Shown here piece by piece: positions 49,418 to 59,832 of a stretch of 64,000 bases of DNA (position 1 is its first letter; each line of letters opens with the position of its first letter). Where the stretch lies: positions 1,828,548-1,892,547 of the forward strand of contig NZ_NRSW01000001.1 in the NCBI RefSeq assembly GCF_002288635.1, read 5' to 3'. The notes below the pieces were generated by a model that made no database searches, was not told the origin of the DNA, and was given only the letters and a program-made list of their open reading frames with translations. Made by a program: the position numbers and the translations under genes. This DNA is from Mucilaginibacter sp. MD40 (GTDB lineage Bacteria; Bacteroidota; Bacteroidia; Sphingobacteriales; Sphingobacteriaceae).

Positions 49418-49672
49418 ATGGCTAATAACGTAATAAAAGAAACAATCCTCTCTATGTCGGCGCAGCGGGCTCCTGATAAAACTGTTTGCCCGAGTGAGAT
49501 AGCGCGCGCTATGTTTCCGCAGGATTGGCGCAAACACATGAAGGAAGTAAGGGCTGCGGCTGTTGAACTGCAACAAGCCGGTAAAGTAGAGATCACTCAA
49601 AAAAGTGAACCGGTGGATGTGAACAATATAAAAGGCCCTGTTCGTATTAAATTTATCGCTCCCCGCTCATAA
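49418..49672 (+). CDS. DUF3253-family small protein
   Basis: This 84-aa protein matches DUF3253: an N-terminal helix (VIKETILSMSAQR), KTVCPSEIARAMFPQDW, then MKEVRAAAVELQQAGKVEITQKS and a C-terminal GPVRIKF strand. The pattern is that of a small winged-helix domain, which suggests DNA or protein binding, but no role is established. It is cytoplasmic. A 20-base gap separates it from the vWA protein downstream. Confidence 0.82.
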   Translation: MANNVIKETILSMSAQRAPDKTVCPSEIARAMFPQDWRKHMKEVRAAAVELQQAGKVEITQKSEPVDVNNIKGPVRIKFIAPRS

Positions 49673-49692
49673 TAATTTCGCATTTTGCAGTC

Positions 49693-51765
49693 ATGTCAAT
49701 AACCTGGGGTGCTGTTTCGGGCTGGTGGTCGCCGCTTTGTGTGGTGCTGGGCTTGCTGTATGCCTGGGTCATGTACCGTCAACCCTTGCTGTTAACCAAA
49801 GGGCTGCGGTATGGCCTGTTTGCGCTGCGCACGTTAGCGGTAAGCCTATTGGCTTTGCTGTTGTTATCGCCGCTGGTAAAAACAGTAACCCGCACACCGC
49901 AAAAGCCGCTTATCCTCATCGCGCAGGACAACTCCGAATCTGTTAACAGGTTTTCTCCGCCAAATGTTGCGGCAACTACCGTGAACAAGTTGGCAAAGCT
50001 TAAGAGCGAACTGGGCAATAATTTCGACGTGCGGGAATTTAACTTTGATAAAGAGCTGCGTGATGGGCTCAGCCGGAACTTCGCCGGTAAACAAACTGAT
50101 ATAGCAAACGTGCTGAGGCAGTTGAACGAGCGTTTTGTTAACCAGAATGTAGGTGCCATAGTACTGGCTACCGATGGCTTATACAACAGAGGCGCGGACC
50201 CTGCCTATGAGGCCCGGAATATAAAAGCAAGTATTTATACCGTAGCTCTTGGCGATACCGTTCCCCGCAGGGATATATTGATCAGTAACATCAATTATAA
50301 TAAAACAGCATTCCTGGGTAACGATTTTGAAGTGGAAGTAGCCCTTAACGCTTACCAGGCAAAAGGCCTGGTTACCAAACTTACGGTTACAGAAGATGGC
50401 AGGCCGGTAGCGCAAAAAGATATCGCTGTAAACTCCCCGGCGTTTAACCAAACGGTTGCGCTCAAACTCAACGCCGATAAAAAAGGCATACGCAAGTTTA
50501 CCTTCTCGCTATCTCCGGTTGCTAATGAACTATCTGCGGCCAACAACACCGAAACCATTTATGTGGAAGTGCTGGATGCACGGCAAAAGATACTGTTGGT
50601 GTATGATGCCACCCATCCGGATATCAGCGTAATTAAACAAGCTATTGAAAGCAACCGTAACTTTGAGGTAAAAAGCGTGCAAACAAGTGACCTGCAACCA
50701 GGGCAAACGGCAAACTATACCGCGGTTGTACTTTACCAGTTACAGGCAGGGAGTTATGTAAAGCTGAAACCATTGTTGCAAGGAAAAATACCGTTGTGGT
50801 TTATAGGAGGTACGCAGGCAGATCTGCAGGGCTTTAACCAGGCCCAAGGTGTAGTAAACATCGGCGCTGCAAGGAGCGAGAGCCAGGAAGTGTTCGCGCA
50901 GGCGCAGCCGGGTTTTTCGGCTTTTACCCTGAGTGATTCTACCTTGAACAAACTGGAGCGTTTTCCGCCCCTGCTGGCGCCGTATGGCAGTTACCAAACA
51001 GGTGGCGGCGCACGGGTACTGCTCAGGCAAAAGATCGGTAGTGTGGTTACCGCTTATCCGCTTTTAGCTTTCAATGAGCAGGACGGCCGTAAGGTAGGAG
51101 TACTCACGGGCGAGGGCCTGTGGCGCTGGCAACTGGCCGAGTACCGGCAGTATGGTAACCACAACGCCACTAACGAGTTGCTGAGCCAAACTATCCAGTA
51201 CTTAACGGCCAATGCCAACAGGCAGCGTTTTAGGGTTTACCCGGCAAATAATGTTTTTGATGAAGGCGACAACATCCTTCTGAATGCCGAATTATATAAC
51301 GACGCGCTTGAACTGGTAAACACGCCCGATGTGAAATTGAGCCTGAACGACACCCGTGGTAAAAATTATAGCTTTTTATTTACCCGCGCAGGGCAAAGCT
51401 ACCAGCTTAACGCGGGCGCCCTACCGGCCGGTACTTACACCTATAACGCCGTTACACAATTGGGCGGGCAGCAGTTTAAGGCAAACGGACAATTGGTGGT
51501 AAAACCGCTTAATCTGGAAACACGCCAGAGCGCCGCCGACCACCGCCTGCTGCGCCAGATGGCCAGCCGTGCCGGTGGTAAGCTACTGTACCCGGCACAA
51601 CTAAATGAGCTGGCCGGCCTCATTAAAAAGGATGAGAACATCAAAACCGTTGTTTATGAAGATAAACGCTACCACGACCTCGTTGATATGAGATGGTTGT
51701 TCGTGCTGGTATTGATCCTTATAAGTACAGAGTGGTTCTTGAGGAAGAGAGCAGGAGAAATATAA
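49693..51765 (+). CDS. Membrane-anchored vWA-domain protein, function unknown
   Basis: This 690-aa protein has two N-terminal helices (about residues 12-28 and 41-61) and one C-terminal helix (about 669-685), with a large domain between. Residues 72-200 look like a von Willebrand A domain with MIDAS residues: Asp-x-Ser-x-Ser at 79-83 (DNSES) and Thr-Asp-Gly at 160-162. A beta-sandwich-like and a GATase-like region (LLVYDATHPD near residue 296) follow. This layout is common in conserved Bacteroidota membrane proteins of unknown role, unlike the shorter BatA/BatB. A REP-like element follows the stop. Confidence 0.75.
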   Translation: MSITWGAVSGWWSPLCVVLGLLYAWVMYRQPLLLTKGLRYGLFALRTLAVSLLALLLLSPLVKTVTRTPQKPLILIAQDNSESVNRFSPPNVAATTVNKLAKLKSELGNNFDVREFNFDKELRDGLSRNFAGKQTDIANVLRQLNERFVNQNVGAIVLATDGLYNRGADPAYEARNIKASIYTVALGDTVPRRDILISNINYNKTAFLGNDFEVEVALNAYQAKGLVTKLTVTEDGRPVAQKDIAVNSPAFNQTVALKLNADKKGIRKFTFSLSPVANELSAANNTETIYVEVLDARQKILLVYDATHPDISVIKQAIESNRNFEVKSVQTSDLQPGQTANYTAVVLYQLQAGSYVKLKPLLQGKIPLWFIGGTQADLQGFNQAQGVVNIGAARSESQEVFAQAQPGFSAFTLSDSTLNKLERFPPLLAPYGSYQTGGGARVLLRQKIGSVVTAYPLLAFNEQDGRKVGVLTGEGLWRWQLAEYRQYGNHNATNELLSQTIQYLTANANRQRFRVYPANNVFDEGDNILLNAELYNDALELVNTPDVKLSLNDTRGKNYSFLFTRAGQSYQLNAGALPAGTYTYNAVTQLGGQQFKANGQLVVKPLNLETRQSAADHRLLRQMASRAGGKLLYPAQLNELAGLIKKDENIKTVVYEDKRYHDLVDMRWLFVLVLILISTEWFLRKRAGEI

Positions 51766-51775
51766 TAATACATTT

Positions 51776-51851
51776 GTCATGCTGAGGAACGAAGCATCTG
51801 TCGCCAACAAGTAGGTGCTGAATTAGATTCTTCGCTACGGCTCAGAATGAC
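51776..51851 (+). repeat. REP-like element, inverse of the copy at 41936
   Basis: It begins GTCATGCTGAGGAACGAAGC and ends TTCGCTACGGCTCAGAATGA (then C), with the two arms related by inversion. It lies 10 bases after the vWA stop and directly before the next gene. Confidence 0.8.
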
Positions 51852-51885
51852 AAATTGTTTCCAAAAACAGTATACTTGCAACACT

Positions 51886-52731
51886 ATGAAAAAGACGTTA
51901 TCCCTTCTCTTAGCTTTTGTGTTGTGTGCCGGTTTTGGCTACGCGCAGCAAAGACAGCTGAACATTGCCACCTACAATTTACGTAACGCCAACCAGGGCG
52001 ATTCAACTGCCGGGAATGGCTGGGGCCAACGCTTCCCGTGGGCGGCCAAATTGATGCTGTTCCAGGATATTGATATTTTTGGTACGCAGGAACTAAAATA
52101 CCACCAGATAACCGACCTGACCGATAGCCTGCCCGGTTACAAATGGTTGGGTGTGGGTCGCGATGATGGTAAAGTTGGCGGCGAGTTTTCGGCCATATTT
52201 TATAAATCAACCCGTTTCCAGGTGTTAAAGCATGGCGATTTCTGGCTGTCAACCGTTACCGACAGGCCCAACAAAGGCTGGGATGCCGCCCTGCCGCGGA
52301 TTTGTACCTGGGCGCAGTTCAGGGAAATAAAAACGGGCTTTACGTTCTATTTCTTTAACCTGCATATGGACCATATCGGCGTGGTTGCCCGTCGCGAGAG
52401 TGCTAAGCTTATCCTGCAAAAGGTGAAGCAAATGGCCGGTAACACCGCCACCATCCTTACCGGCGATTTCAATGTAGACCAAACATCAGACAGCTATGCG
52501 GTGATCAATAATTCCGGCGTGTTAAAAGATACCTATGTATTATCGCCCCTGAAAATGGCACCGAACGATACCTTTAATGATTTTAATGCCAGCACCGCGG
52601 GCGATAAGCGCATCGACCATATCTTCGTGACCAAAAACTTTAAAGTGCTGCGTTACGGCATCCTGACCAATACCTACCACGGCCGCACCCCATCAGACCA
52701 TTACCCGGTTGAGGCGGTTATAACGTATTAA
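51886..52731 (+). CDS. Secreted endonuclease/exonuclease/phosphatase (EEP) family protein
   Basis: This protein is 281 aa from the ATG at 51886; an earlier in-frame start at 51847 lies inside a REP-like element. Residues 1-20 are a signal peptide. The EEP catalytic pattern is complete: Asn in TYNLRN, Glu in GTQELKYHQ, His/Asp in NLHMDHIG, Asp/Asn in LTGDFNVD and the terminal Asp-His in PSDHYPV. The family includes DNases, sphingomyelinases and inositol phosphatases. Being exported, it may act on extracellular DNA or phospholipids; the substrate is not determined. Confidence 0.85.
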   Translation: MKKTLSLLLAFVLCAGFGYAQQRQLNIATYNLRNANQGDSTAGNGWGQRFPWAAKLMLFQDIDIFGTQELKYHQITDLTDSLPGYKWLGVGRDDGKVGGEFSAIFYKSTRFQVLKHGDFWLSTVTDRPNKGWDAALPRICTWAQFREIKTGFTFYFFNLHMDHIGVVARRESAKLILQKVKQMAGNTATILTGDFNVDQTSDSYAVINNSGVLKDTYVLSPLKMAPNDTFNDFNASTAGDKRIDHIFVTKNFKVLRYGILTNTYHGRTPSDHYPVEAVITY

Positions 52732-52745
52732 TAAATACCGAACAT

Positions 52746-52794
52746 CGAATGTTGAATAATGAATATAGAACCCAACTTCGTTATTCAACATTCG
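52746..52794. repeat. 14-bp inverted repeat between the EEP gene and ligA
   Basis: CGAATGTTGAATAA (52746-52759) is matched by TTATTCAACATTCG (52781-52794). Further GAAT/ATTC words surround the arms. No T run directly follows. Confidence 0.75.
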
Positions 52795-52852
52795 AAATTC
52801 GTTGTTCATTATTAATTCTGACCGATTGAAGTTTGGGTACTTTTTTTTCTTC

Positions 52853-54920
<2,068 letters not shown>

Positions 54921-54937
54921 CATCTATCCAAAAACAT

Positions 54938-55921
54938 ATGACTGCTATTAAGTGGGGCATTATAGGCTGCGGCGCCGTTACCGAAAAGAAAAGCGGACAA
55001 GCCTACAATAAAATAGACGACAGTAAACTGGTTGCCGTAATGCGCCGCGATGCCGAAAAAGCAGCCGACTACGCGCAGCGCCACCATGTTGACCGCTGGT
55101 ATAGCGACGCCGACGAATTATTGAATGATCCGGAAGTGAACGCGGTTTCCATTGCCACCCCTCCGGATTCGCACCTGGAGTATGCCAAACGCGCCATCGC
55201 TAAAGGGCTTAATGTTTACGTAGAAAAGCCGGTTACCCGCAATGCCGCCGAGGCACAAGCCATGGCTGATGCCGTGCATGCCGCCGATGCCAAACTTACC
55301 GTAGCGCATTATCGCAGGGCTTTACCCATGTTTTTGCATGTGAAAAAGCTGATAGATACCAACGCCATTGGCGATATACGCACGGTGCAGATCAGGATGT
55401 GGCAATCGCCGCGGCCTAAACTGGTGGAGCAAAATGCGCCCAACTGGCGTTTACAGCCGGAGGTTTCAGGCGGTGGCTACTTTCACGACCTGGCGCCTCA
55501 TCAACTGGATCTGATGTTGTATTTCTTTGGCGAACCGGCTGTTTACAGCGGTTACAGCTTAAATCAGGGTGAATTTAGTCCGGCGGATGATCATGTAACC
55601 GGGCAGATCATCTTTAAAAATAAAATTGTGGTGGATGGTTCCTGGTGTTTTAACGTGGCCAAAACCGAGATCATTGACAGGTGCGAGATAGTAGGCACAA
55701 ACGGCAAGATCACGTTCCCATTCTTTGGCAATTTTGTAACCTGCAAAATAGGAGAGGAAGAGGAAACGGTAGAGTTTGTTCAACCTGAGCATATTCAGCA
55801 GCCGATGATCACCAAAATTGTGGCTTACTTTAAGGGCGAAGGCCCCAACCCCTGCACCATAGATGAAGCAGTTGTGCTGATGAAAATAATGGATGCGTTT
55901 ACCTTGCAGCATAAATTATAA
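54938..55921 (+). CDS. Gfo/Idh/MocA-family NAD(P)-dependent oxidoreductase
   Basis: This 327-aa protein has an N-terminal Rossmann fold (IIGCGAVTEKKSG, residues about 8-20), the EKPVTRNAAEA motif (near 95-105; Lys is the usual catalytic residue) and a C-terminal alpha/beta sheet domain with FHDLAPHQLDLMLYFFG, which holds the His likely used as general base. It oxidises or reduces a sugar or related polyol; the substrate is unknown. It follows ligA by 17 bases and precedes a secreted protein by 24 bases, so the three may share a transcript. Confidence 0.88.
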   Translation: MTAIKWGIIGCGAVTEKKSGQAYNKIDDSKLVAVMRRDAEKAADYAQRHHVDRWYSDADELLNDPEVNAVSIATPPDSHLEYAKRAIAKGLNVYVEKPVTRNAAEAQAMADAVHAADAKLTVAHYRRALPMFLHVKKLIDTNAIGDIRTVQIRMWQSPRPKLVEQNAPNWRLQPEVSGGGYFHDLAPHQLDLMLYFFGEPAVYSGYSLNQGEFSPADDHVTGQIIFKNKIVVDGSWCFNVAKTEIIDRCEIVGTNGKITFPFFGNFVTCKIGEEEETVEFVQPEHIQQPMITKIVAYFKGEGPNPCTIDEAVVLMKIMDAFTLQHKL

Positions 55922-55945
55922 TTATCTTAGTGTGAATGCAGTAAC

Positions 55946-56446
55946 ATGAATAGATTTCTCTTTTTATTCCTGCTTTGCTATGGGGTAAAGGCATCCGCAC
56001 AAAGTTTCGAGGTGCCTAAGAACTATTCTTTCAGCAAACAAACCAATTACGCGCAATATGAGGCTGATATTATTAAAGCCACCGACTGGCTGCAGCGCAC
56101 GCCGTGGACAGCCGAGCCGGAAAAAAGGGAGGCGGTAACTCAATTCCTGCTGAAATGGGCTCAGGGCGTACCCTACATTACGGTTGAGCTTAAACAACCC
56201 ATTATGGATATCAGCGACGCTAACCCTCAGTTAGGCTTTATATATATGGGGAAGTACTGTAAGTACGCTATTGAACATAAGGCCGATTTCAACCCGCTTA
56301 AGGCCACGGCTTACGCCCTTCGCGCGGTGGCTGCTAAATACAAAACAGAGCCTGTCCGTAAAACAGACGACGATGTACAGCACATTATAGCGTTAGATGA
56401 GAAGGGCGAACTGGAAGCCTGGATAGCCAACGATTTCGGCCTTTAA
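55946..56446 (+). CDS. Small secreted protein, unknown function
   Basis: This 166-aa protein has a signal peptide (residues 1-19, ending ASAQ). The mature protein has conserved-looking aromatic and charged stretches (YSFSKQTNYAQYEADIIKATDWLQRTPW, GFIYMGKYCKYAIEH) but no named domain is recognised. Helical segments predominate. It lies 24 bases after the oxidoreductase on the same strand. It is convergent with the DUF6496 gene, two bases from its stop. Confidence 0.7.
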   Translation: MNRFLFLFLLCYGVKASAQSFEVPKNYSFSKQTNYAQYEADIIKATDWLQRTPWTAEPEKREAVTQFLLKWAQGVPYITVELKQPIMDISDANPQLGFIYMGKYCKYAIEHKADFNPLKATAYALRAVAAKYKTEPVRKTDDDVQHIIALDEKGELEAWIANDFGL

Positions 56447-56448
56447 GT

Positions 56449-56625
56449 TTAGTCTTTCTTTTTGGGTACTTTTGCGCCTTCCTTACGCGCTTCAGATAAC
56501 CCTATTGCGACAGCCTGTTTCTTGCTGGTTACCTTTTTACCACTGCCGCTTTTAAGCTTGCCCTCTTTCATCTCGTGCATAGTTTCCTCTACTTTCTCGG
56601 ATGCTTTTTTTGAATACTTAGCCAT
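56449..56625 (-). CDS. DUF6496-type small basic protein
   Basis: This 58-aa gene reads MAKYSKKASEKVEETMHEMK, then EGKLKSGSGKKVTSKKQAVA and IGLSEARKEGAKVPKKKD. It is very Lys-rich and matches the conserved small DUF6496 proteins of Bacteroidota and other bacteria, whose SxxQAxAIGLSEARK segment is the usual core. The role is unknown; stress or DNA association is a guess from its charge. It is convergent with the secreted-protein gene. Confidence 0.82.
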   Translation of the reverse strand: MAKYSKKASEKVEETMHEMKEGKLKSGSGKKVTSKKQAVAIGLSEARKEGAKVPKKKD

Positions 56626-56792
56626 GATACTTTACTTTTATTAAGATAAAGCAAAGGTTTTGCCAAATTTAAATGATGAGTTAGGTTACTTTTTAGCCGT
56701 TTAAACAACTATTAAGTGTTTTAAATACAAGTTAATGCAAAACATTCTGCTTTAAAATCCTGTTCACGAATTGAAGAAAATTTACATACCCC

Positions 56793-57887
56793 ATGACTAC
56801 AAAAAAACTTATTGCCCCGTTTTATGAACGCCTGGCGCTAACACTAATCGGTATTTGTGTGCTTGGCTATCTGGTCATTGTCGCTAAAGAACTGCTGGAT
56901 CCGCTCATTTTCGGTTTGTTGTTTGCCATATTGCTGTTGCCTATTTCCAGCTTTTTCGAGCGCAAATGCAAATTACCGAGGAGTGCCAGTTCTTTTTTGT
57001 CGATAATGTTATTGGTGATTTTTGTAGGTGGTGTTTTATATCTGGTAGGCAACCAGATATCGGGCATAGCTAATGACTGGCCTATGCTAAAGAACCAAGT
57101 AACCCAATCCGTTAACGACTTGCATGCCTGGGTAGAGCAAACCTTTCATATCAACGCGCATAGACAGATGGTGTATGTAAATGATACCGCTAAAAAGATC
57201 ATGTCATCAGGCGGTGCGGTATTGGGTACTACCTTTGGCGCGGTATCATCATTGGCTTTATTCTACGTATTCATACTCATTTTTACGTTTTTTATCCTGT
57301 TCTACCGCAAGCTGCTGATCACTTTTATTACATGGGTATTTAATGATGATAACAAATCTGTAGTAATGGATATTGTGGAGAATATCCAGAAAATACTGCG
57401 CCAGTATATACTGGGTTTAGTAATAGAAATGGTAATTGTGGCTACCATAGCCATCGCGGTTTTCTGGATGATCGGTATCAAGTATGCCGTGCTGTTGGGC
57501 CTGATCGTGGGTTTATTTAATATCATCCCATATGTGGGCATTTTTACCGCTTTGCTGCTGAGTACGCTGGTAACCTTTGCTACAGGCAATATCAGTCAAA
57601 CGCTTACCACAGCAGTAACCGTAATTGGCATCCATGCTGTTGATGCTAACTTTTTACTTCCGGCCATAGTGGGTTCAAAAGTAAGGCTTAACGCGCTTAT
57701 ATCTTTCATCGGTATCATTATCGGCGAAATGGTGTGGGGCCTTTCGGGCATGTTCCTGTCTATCCCGGTGATGGCGATAATGAAGATCGTATTTGACCGT
57801 GTAGAAAGCCTTAAACCATGGGGTTACCTTTTAGGCGGCGATTACGAATACAAGGAAAAGGCAAAGGAAAAAATGAAAACAGAGTAA
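56793..57887 (+). CDS. AI-2E family transporter (PerM-like)
   Basis: This 364-aa membrane protein has about seven to eight helices in the AI-2E/PerM pattern: paired N-terminal helices (LALTLIGICVLGYLVIVAKELLDPLIFGLLFAILLLPI), a soluble segment near 100-150 that is amphipathic, then VLGTTFGAVSSLALFYVFILIFTFFILFY and a GLFNIIPYVGIFTALLL motif near residue 240. The family includes exporters of autoinducer-2 and Na+/H+ antiporters, and most members have no known substrate. Convergent with the small gene at 57896. Confidence 0.88.
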   Translation: MTTKKLIAPFYERLALTLIGICVLGYLVIVAKELLDPLIFGLLFAILLLPISSFFERKCKLPRSASSFLSIMLLVIFVGGVLYLVGNQISGIANDWPMLKNQVTQSVNDLHAWVEQTFHINAHRQMVYVNDTAKKIMSSGGAVLGTTFGAVSSLALFYVFILIFTFFILFYRKLLITFITWVFNDDNKSVVMDIVENIQKILRQYILGLVIEMVIVATIAIAVFWMIGIKYAVLLGLIVGLFNIIPYVGIFTALLLSTLVTFATGNISQTLTTAVTVIGIHAVDANFLLPAIVGSKVRLNALISFIGIIIGEMVWGLSGMFLSIPVMAIMKIVFDRVESLKPWGYLLGGDYEYKEKAKEKMKTE

Positions 57888-57895
57888 CCCGGGCT

Positions 57896-58207
57896 TTAGT
57901 GCTGGTGGTTAATGAGCTGGTAAATACGGATAAAAAGCGCGATGCCATAAGCCATCAGCACTACAGTGTTTACCACCAGCAGCCAGTTCAGGTCGGGCTT
58001 ACTGTATTTTTGCCGGGCACAGATGATGAGCAGGGTAATAAAGCCAAGTATAAGTATAACAGGCGCTATAAAAGTCCATATCTGTTGTTTGGAGATGTAG
58101 ATATGGTCAAGCTGGTGTTTATCGCTCATGAGCGCAACAAGAGCTACCAATAGCAGGATCAGGAAAAGGCGGGTGACAATTTTTGCGGCAATCTGGCTGG
58201 TTTTCAT
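57896..58207 (-). CDS. Small membrane protein with three helices, unknown function
   Basis: This protein is 103 aa from the ATG at 58207; the earlier in-frame start at 58249 overlaps the start of the divergent cyclic-nucleotide phosphodiesterase gene at 58235 and is not used. Three hydrophobic segments are visible (about residues 11-28, 42-63 and 74-95). No family is recognised. The divergent gene at 58235 has an exact TAnnTTTG at 58222, and this gene's promoter must lie in the same short gap. Confidence 0.55.
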   Translation of the reverse strand: MKTSQIAAKIVTRLFLILLLVALVALMSDKHQLDHIYISKQQIWTFIAPVILILGFITLLIICARQKYSKPDLNWLLVVNTVVLMAYGIALFIRIYQLINHQH

Positions 58208-58221
58208 CGGGCACAAATTAG

Positions 58222-58229
58222 TAATTTTG
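58222..58229 (+). promoter_or_regulatory. TAnnTTTG element directly before the phosphodiesterase gene
   Basis: TAATTTTG is an exact -7 consensus match, but it lies only 5 bases from the ATG at 58235, which would make the transcript leaderless or nearly so. An alternative is that the true start is downstream. Confidence 0.3.
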
Positions 58230-58234
58230 CAACA

Positions 58235-59191
58235 ATGTACCGTCTGCATAAAATCATAGTTATCATATTATTGGGTTTACCTGCCATGCTGCAAGCGCAG
58301 GTAAAGGTTAAACCATCTTTTAAAGTAGTACCGCTGGGTGTTTTGGGAGGTATTGATGAAAGCAATCTTTCGGCCTATATGCTGGCGCCGCAAGGCTCGG
58401 ATAATTACCTGTGCCTGGATGCCGGTACTATTAATTACGGGTTGCAAAAGGCCGTAGCGGCGGGCACATTTAAGCAACCTGCCGGAGTGGTAATGCGGCG
58501 AAATATTAAAGCCTATCTGATATCCCACGGGCATCTGGATCATTTGTCGGGTATGGTCATTAATTCGCCGGAGGATACAGTAAAAGATGTTTACGGATTG
58601 GCTCCGACACTGCAAACCCTCAAAACGCACTATTTTACCTGGGAAAGCTGGGCAAATTTTACGGATGATGGTGAGGCGCCACAGCTAAAAAAATACCATT
58701 ACCAAGTGCTGGAACCTATGGTACAGCAACCGGTGGAGAACACCGAAATGCTGGTAACAGCTTTCCCGCTTAGCCATTCTAACCTTACCAGTACTGCATT
58801 CCTGGTTAAACATGATGATAACTATATATTGTATTTAGGCGATACCGGGGCTGATGCCGTTGAGAAAAGCCAGAACCTGAACAAACTATGGACGGCCATA
58901 GGGCCGATTGTAAAACAGGGGCGCTTAAAGGCCTTGATGATAGAAGTATCATTCCCTAACGAGCAGCCGGAAAAAAGCCTGTTCGGGCACCTTACGCCTA
59001 AGTTATTAATGGATGAACTGGGGATGTTGCAAAAGTTGGCCGGTACATCACTAAAAGGATTGAACGTGGTGGTCACACACTTGAAGCCGCCCTACACCAG
59101 TATCAGCAAAATAAAGCAACAACTTAAAACGGGCAATACGCTCGGCGTTAAACTCATTTACCCGCAGCAGGGTAAGGCTTTACTATTTTAA
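58235..59191 (+). CDS. Secreted class II 3',5'-cyclic-nucleotide phosphodiesterase (CpdP type)
   Basis: This 318-aa protein has a signal peptide (residues about 1-21, ending LQA). It has the class II cyclic-nucleotide phosphodiesterase form of the metallo-beta-lactamase fold: VPLGVLGGIDESNLSAY at the start, the metal-binding SHGHLDHLSG motif (His98, His100, Asp102, His103), LSHSNLTSTAFLV and LGDTGAD further on. Periplasmic members (V. fischeri CpdP) degrade cAMP as a nutrient. The export signal fits that role. It ends exactly where the TPR gene begins, convergent with zero spacing. Confidence 0.85.
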   Translation: MYRLHKIIVIILLGLPAMLQAQVKVKPSFKVVPLGVLGGIDESNLSAYMLAPQGSDNYLCLDAGTINYGLQKAVAAGTFKQPAGVVMRRNIKAYLISHGHLDHLSGMVINSPEDTVKDVYGLAPTLQTLKTHYFTWESWANFTDDGEAPQLKKYHYQVLEPMVQQPVENTEMLVTAFPLSHSNLTSTAFLVKHDDNYILYLGDTGADAVEKSQNLNKLWTAIGPIVKQGRLKALMIEVSFPNEQPEKSLFGHLTPKLLMDELGMLQKLAGTSLKGLNVVVTHLKPPYTSISKIKQQLKTGNTLGVKLIYPQQGKALLF

Positions 59192-59755
59192 TTACTTATC
59201 ATCAAGTAGGTCAACACAGCTTTTAGAGAGCTGTTTAAGCCTCGAGTTCAAGGTAGACAGCGCCGCGGTATCATGTATGTGCGTATACATAAATTTGATC
59301 AGGTCGAGCGTATCGTTATCCGGGTCGCAGGCCTGCGCCTTTTCCAGGTGAGGTAGCGCCTTCCTTGCCATAGCGGTGTAATTCGCGCTTCCTGAAACTC
59401 TCAGCTCCTCGGCCTGTTTGGCGTACAGGTAACCAAGGCCCCGCTGAGCTACATAATACTCCGGCACGGCGGCTACCACTTTTTCGTAATACTCAATAGC
59501 CTTTACAGATTGCGCGTTGTTCTCATACAAATGCCCTATAGAATAATAAAAACTGGCGCGGGCGTTAGCTTTTAGTTTATCCGCATTAGGTAGCAGATCT
59601 TCGCCAAGGCTCAGTGCTTTGTCTGTTTCGCCCTGCAGGCGTGCCAGGTTAAAATCCAGATATTGATTGTATACTTCATCAGCTGATTGCGCGCTTGCCC
59701 GGCAAAAGCTAAATAAAATACCTGTGAGCAATAATAACCTTAGCTTGTTCATCAT
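59192..59755 (-). CDS. Secreted TPR-repeat protein
   Basis: This 187-aa protein has a signal peptide (residues 1-22, ending SAQS-like). The mature part is helical, with at least three TPR-type repeats (about residues 56-165), visible as Ala/Gly/Pro-spaced helix pairs such as FYYSIGHLYENNAQSVKAIEYYEKVV. Such proteins mediate protein contacts in the periplasm; no partner is seen. The stop codon abuts the stop codon of the phosphodiesterase gene on the other strand. Two adjacent ATGs are possible starts. Confidence 0.78.
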   Translation of the reverse strand: MMNKLRLLLLTGILFSFCRASAQSADEVYNQYLDFNLARLQGETDKALSLGEDLLPNADKLKANARASFYYSIGHLYENNAQSVKAIEYYEKVVAAVPEYYVAQRGLGYLYAKQAEELRVSGSANYTAMARKALPHLEKAQACDPDNDTLDLIKFMYTHIHDTAALSTLNSRLKQLSKSCVDLLDDK

Positions 59756-59832
59756 AACGAATATCAGGTTTAAAATTTAATTACCTGTATACCCTTTAGA
59801 CTTTTTATCAGCGCTAAGTTTAATGTGGGTAA

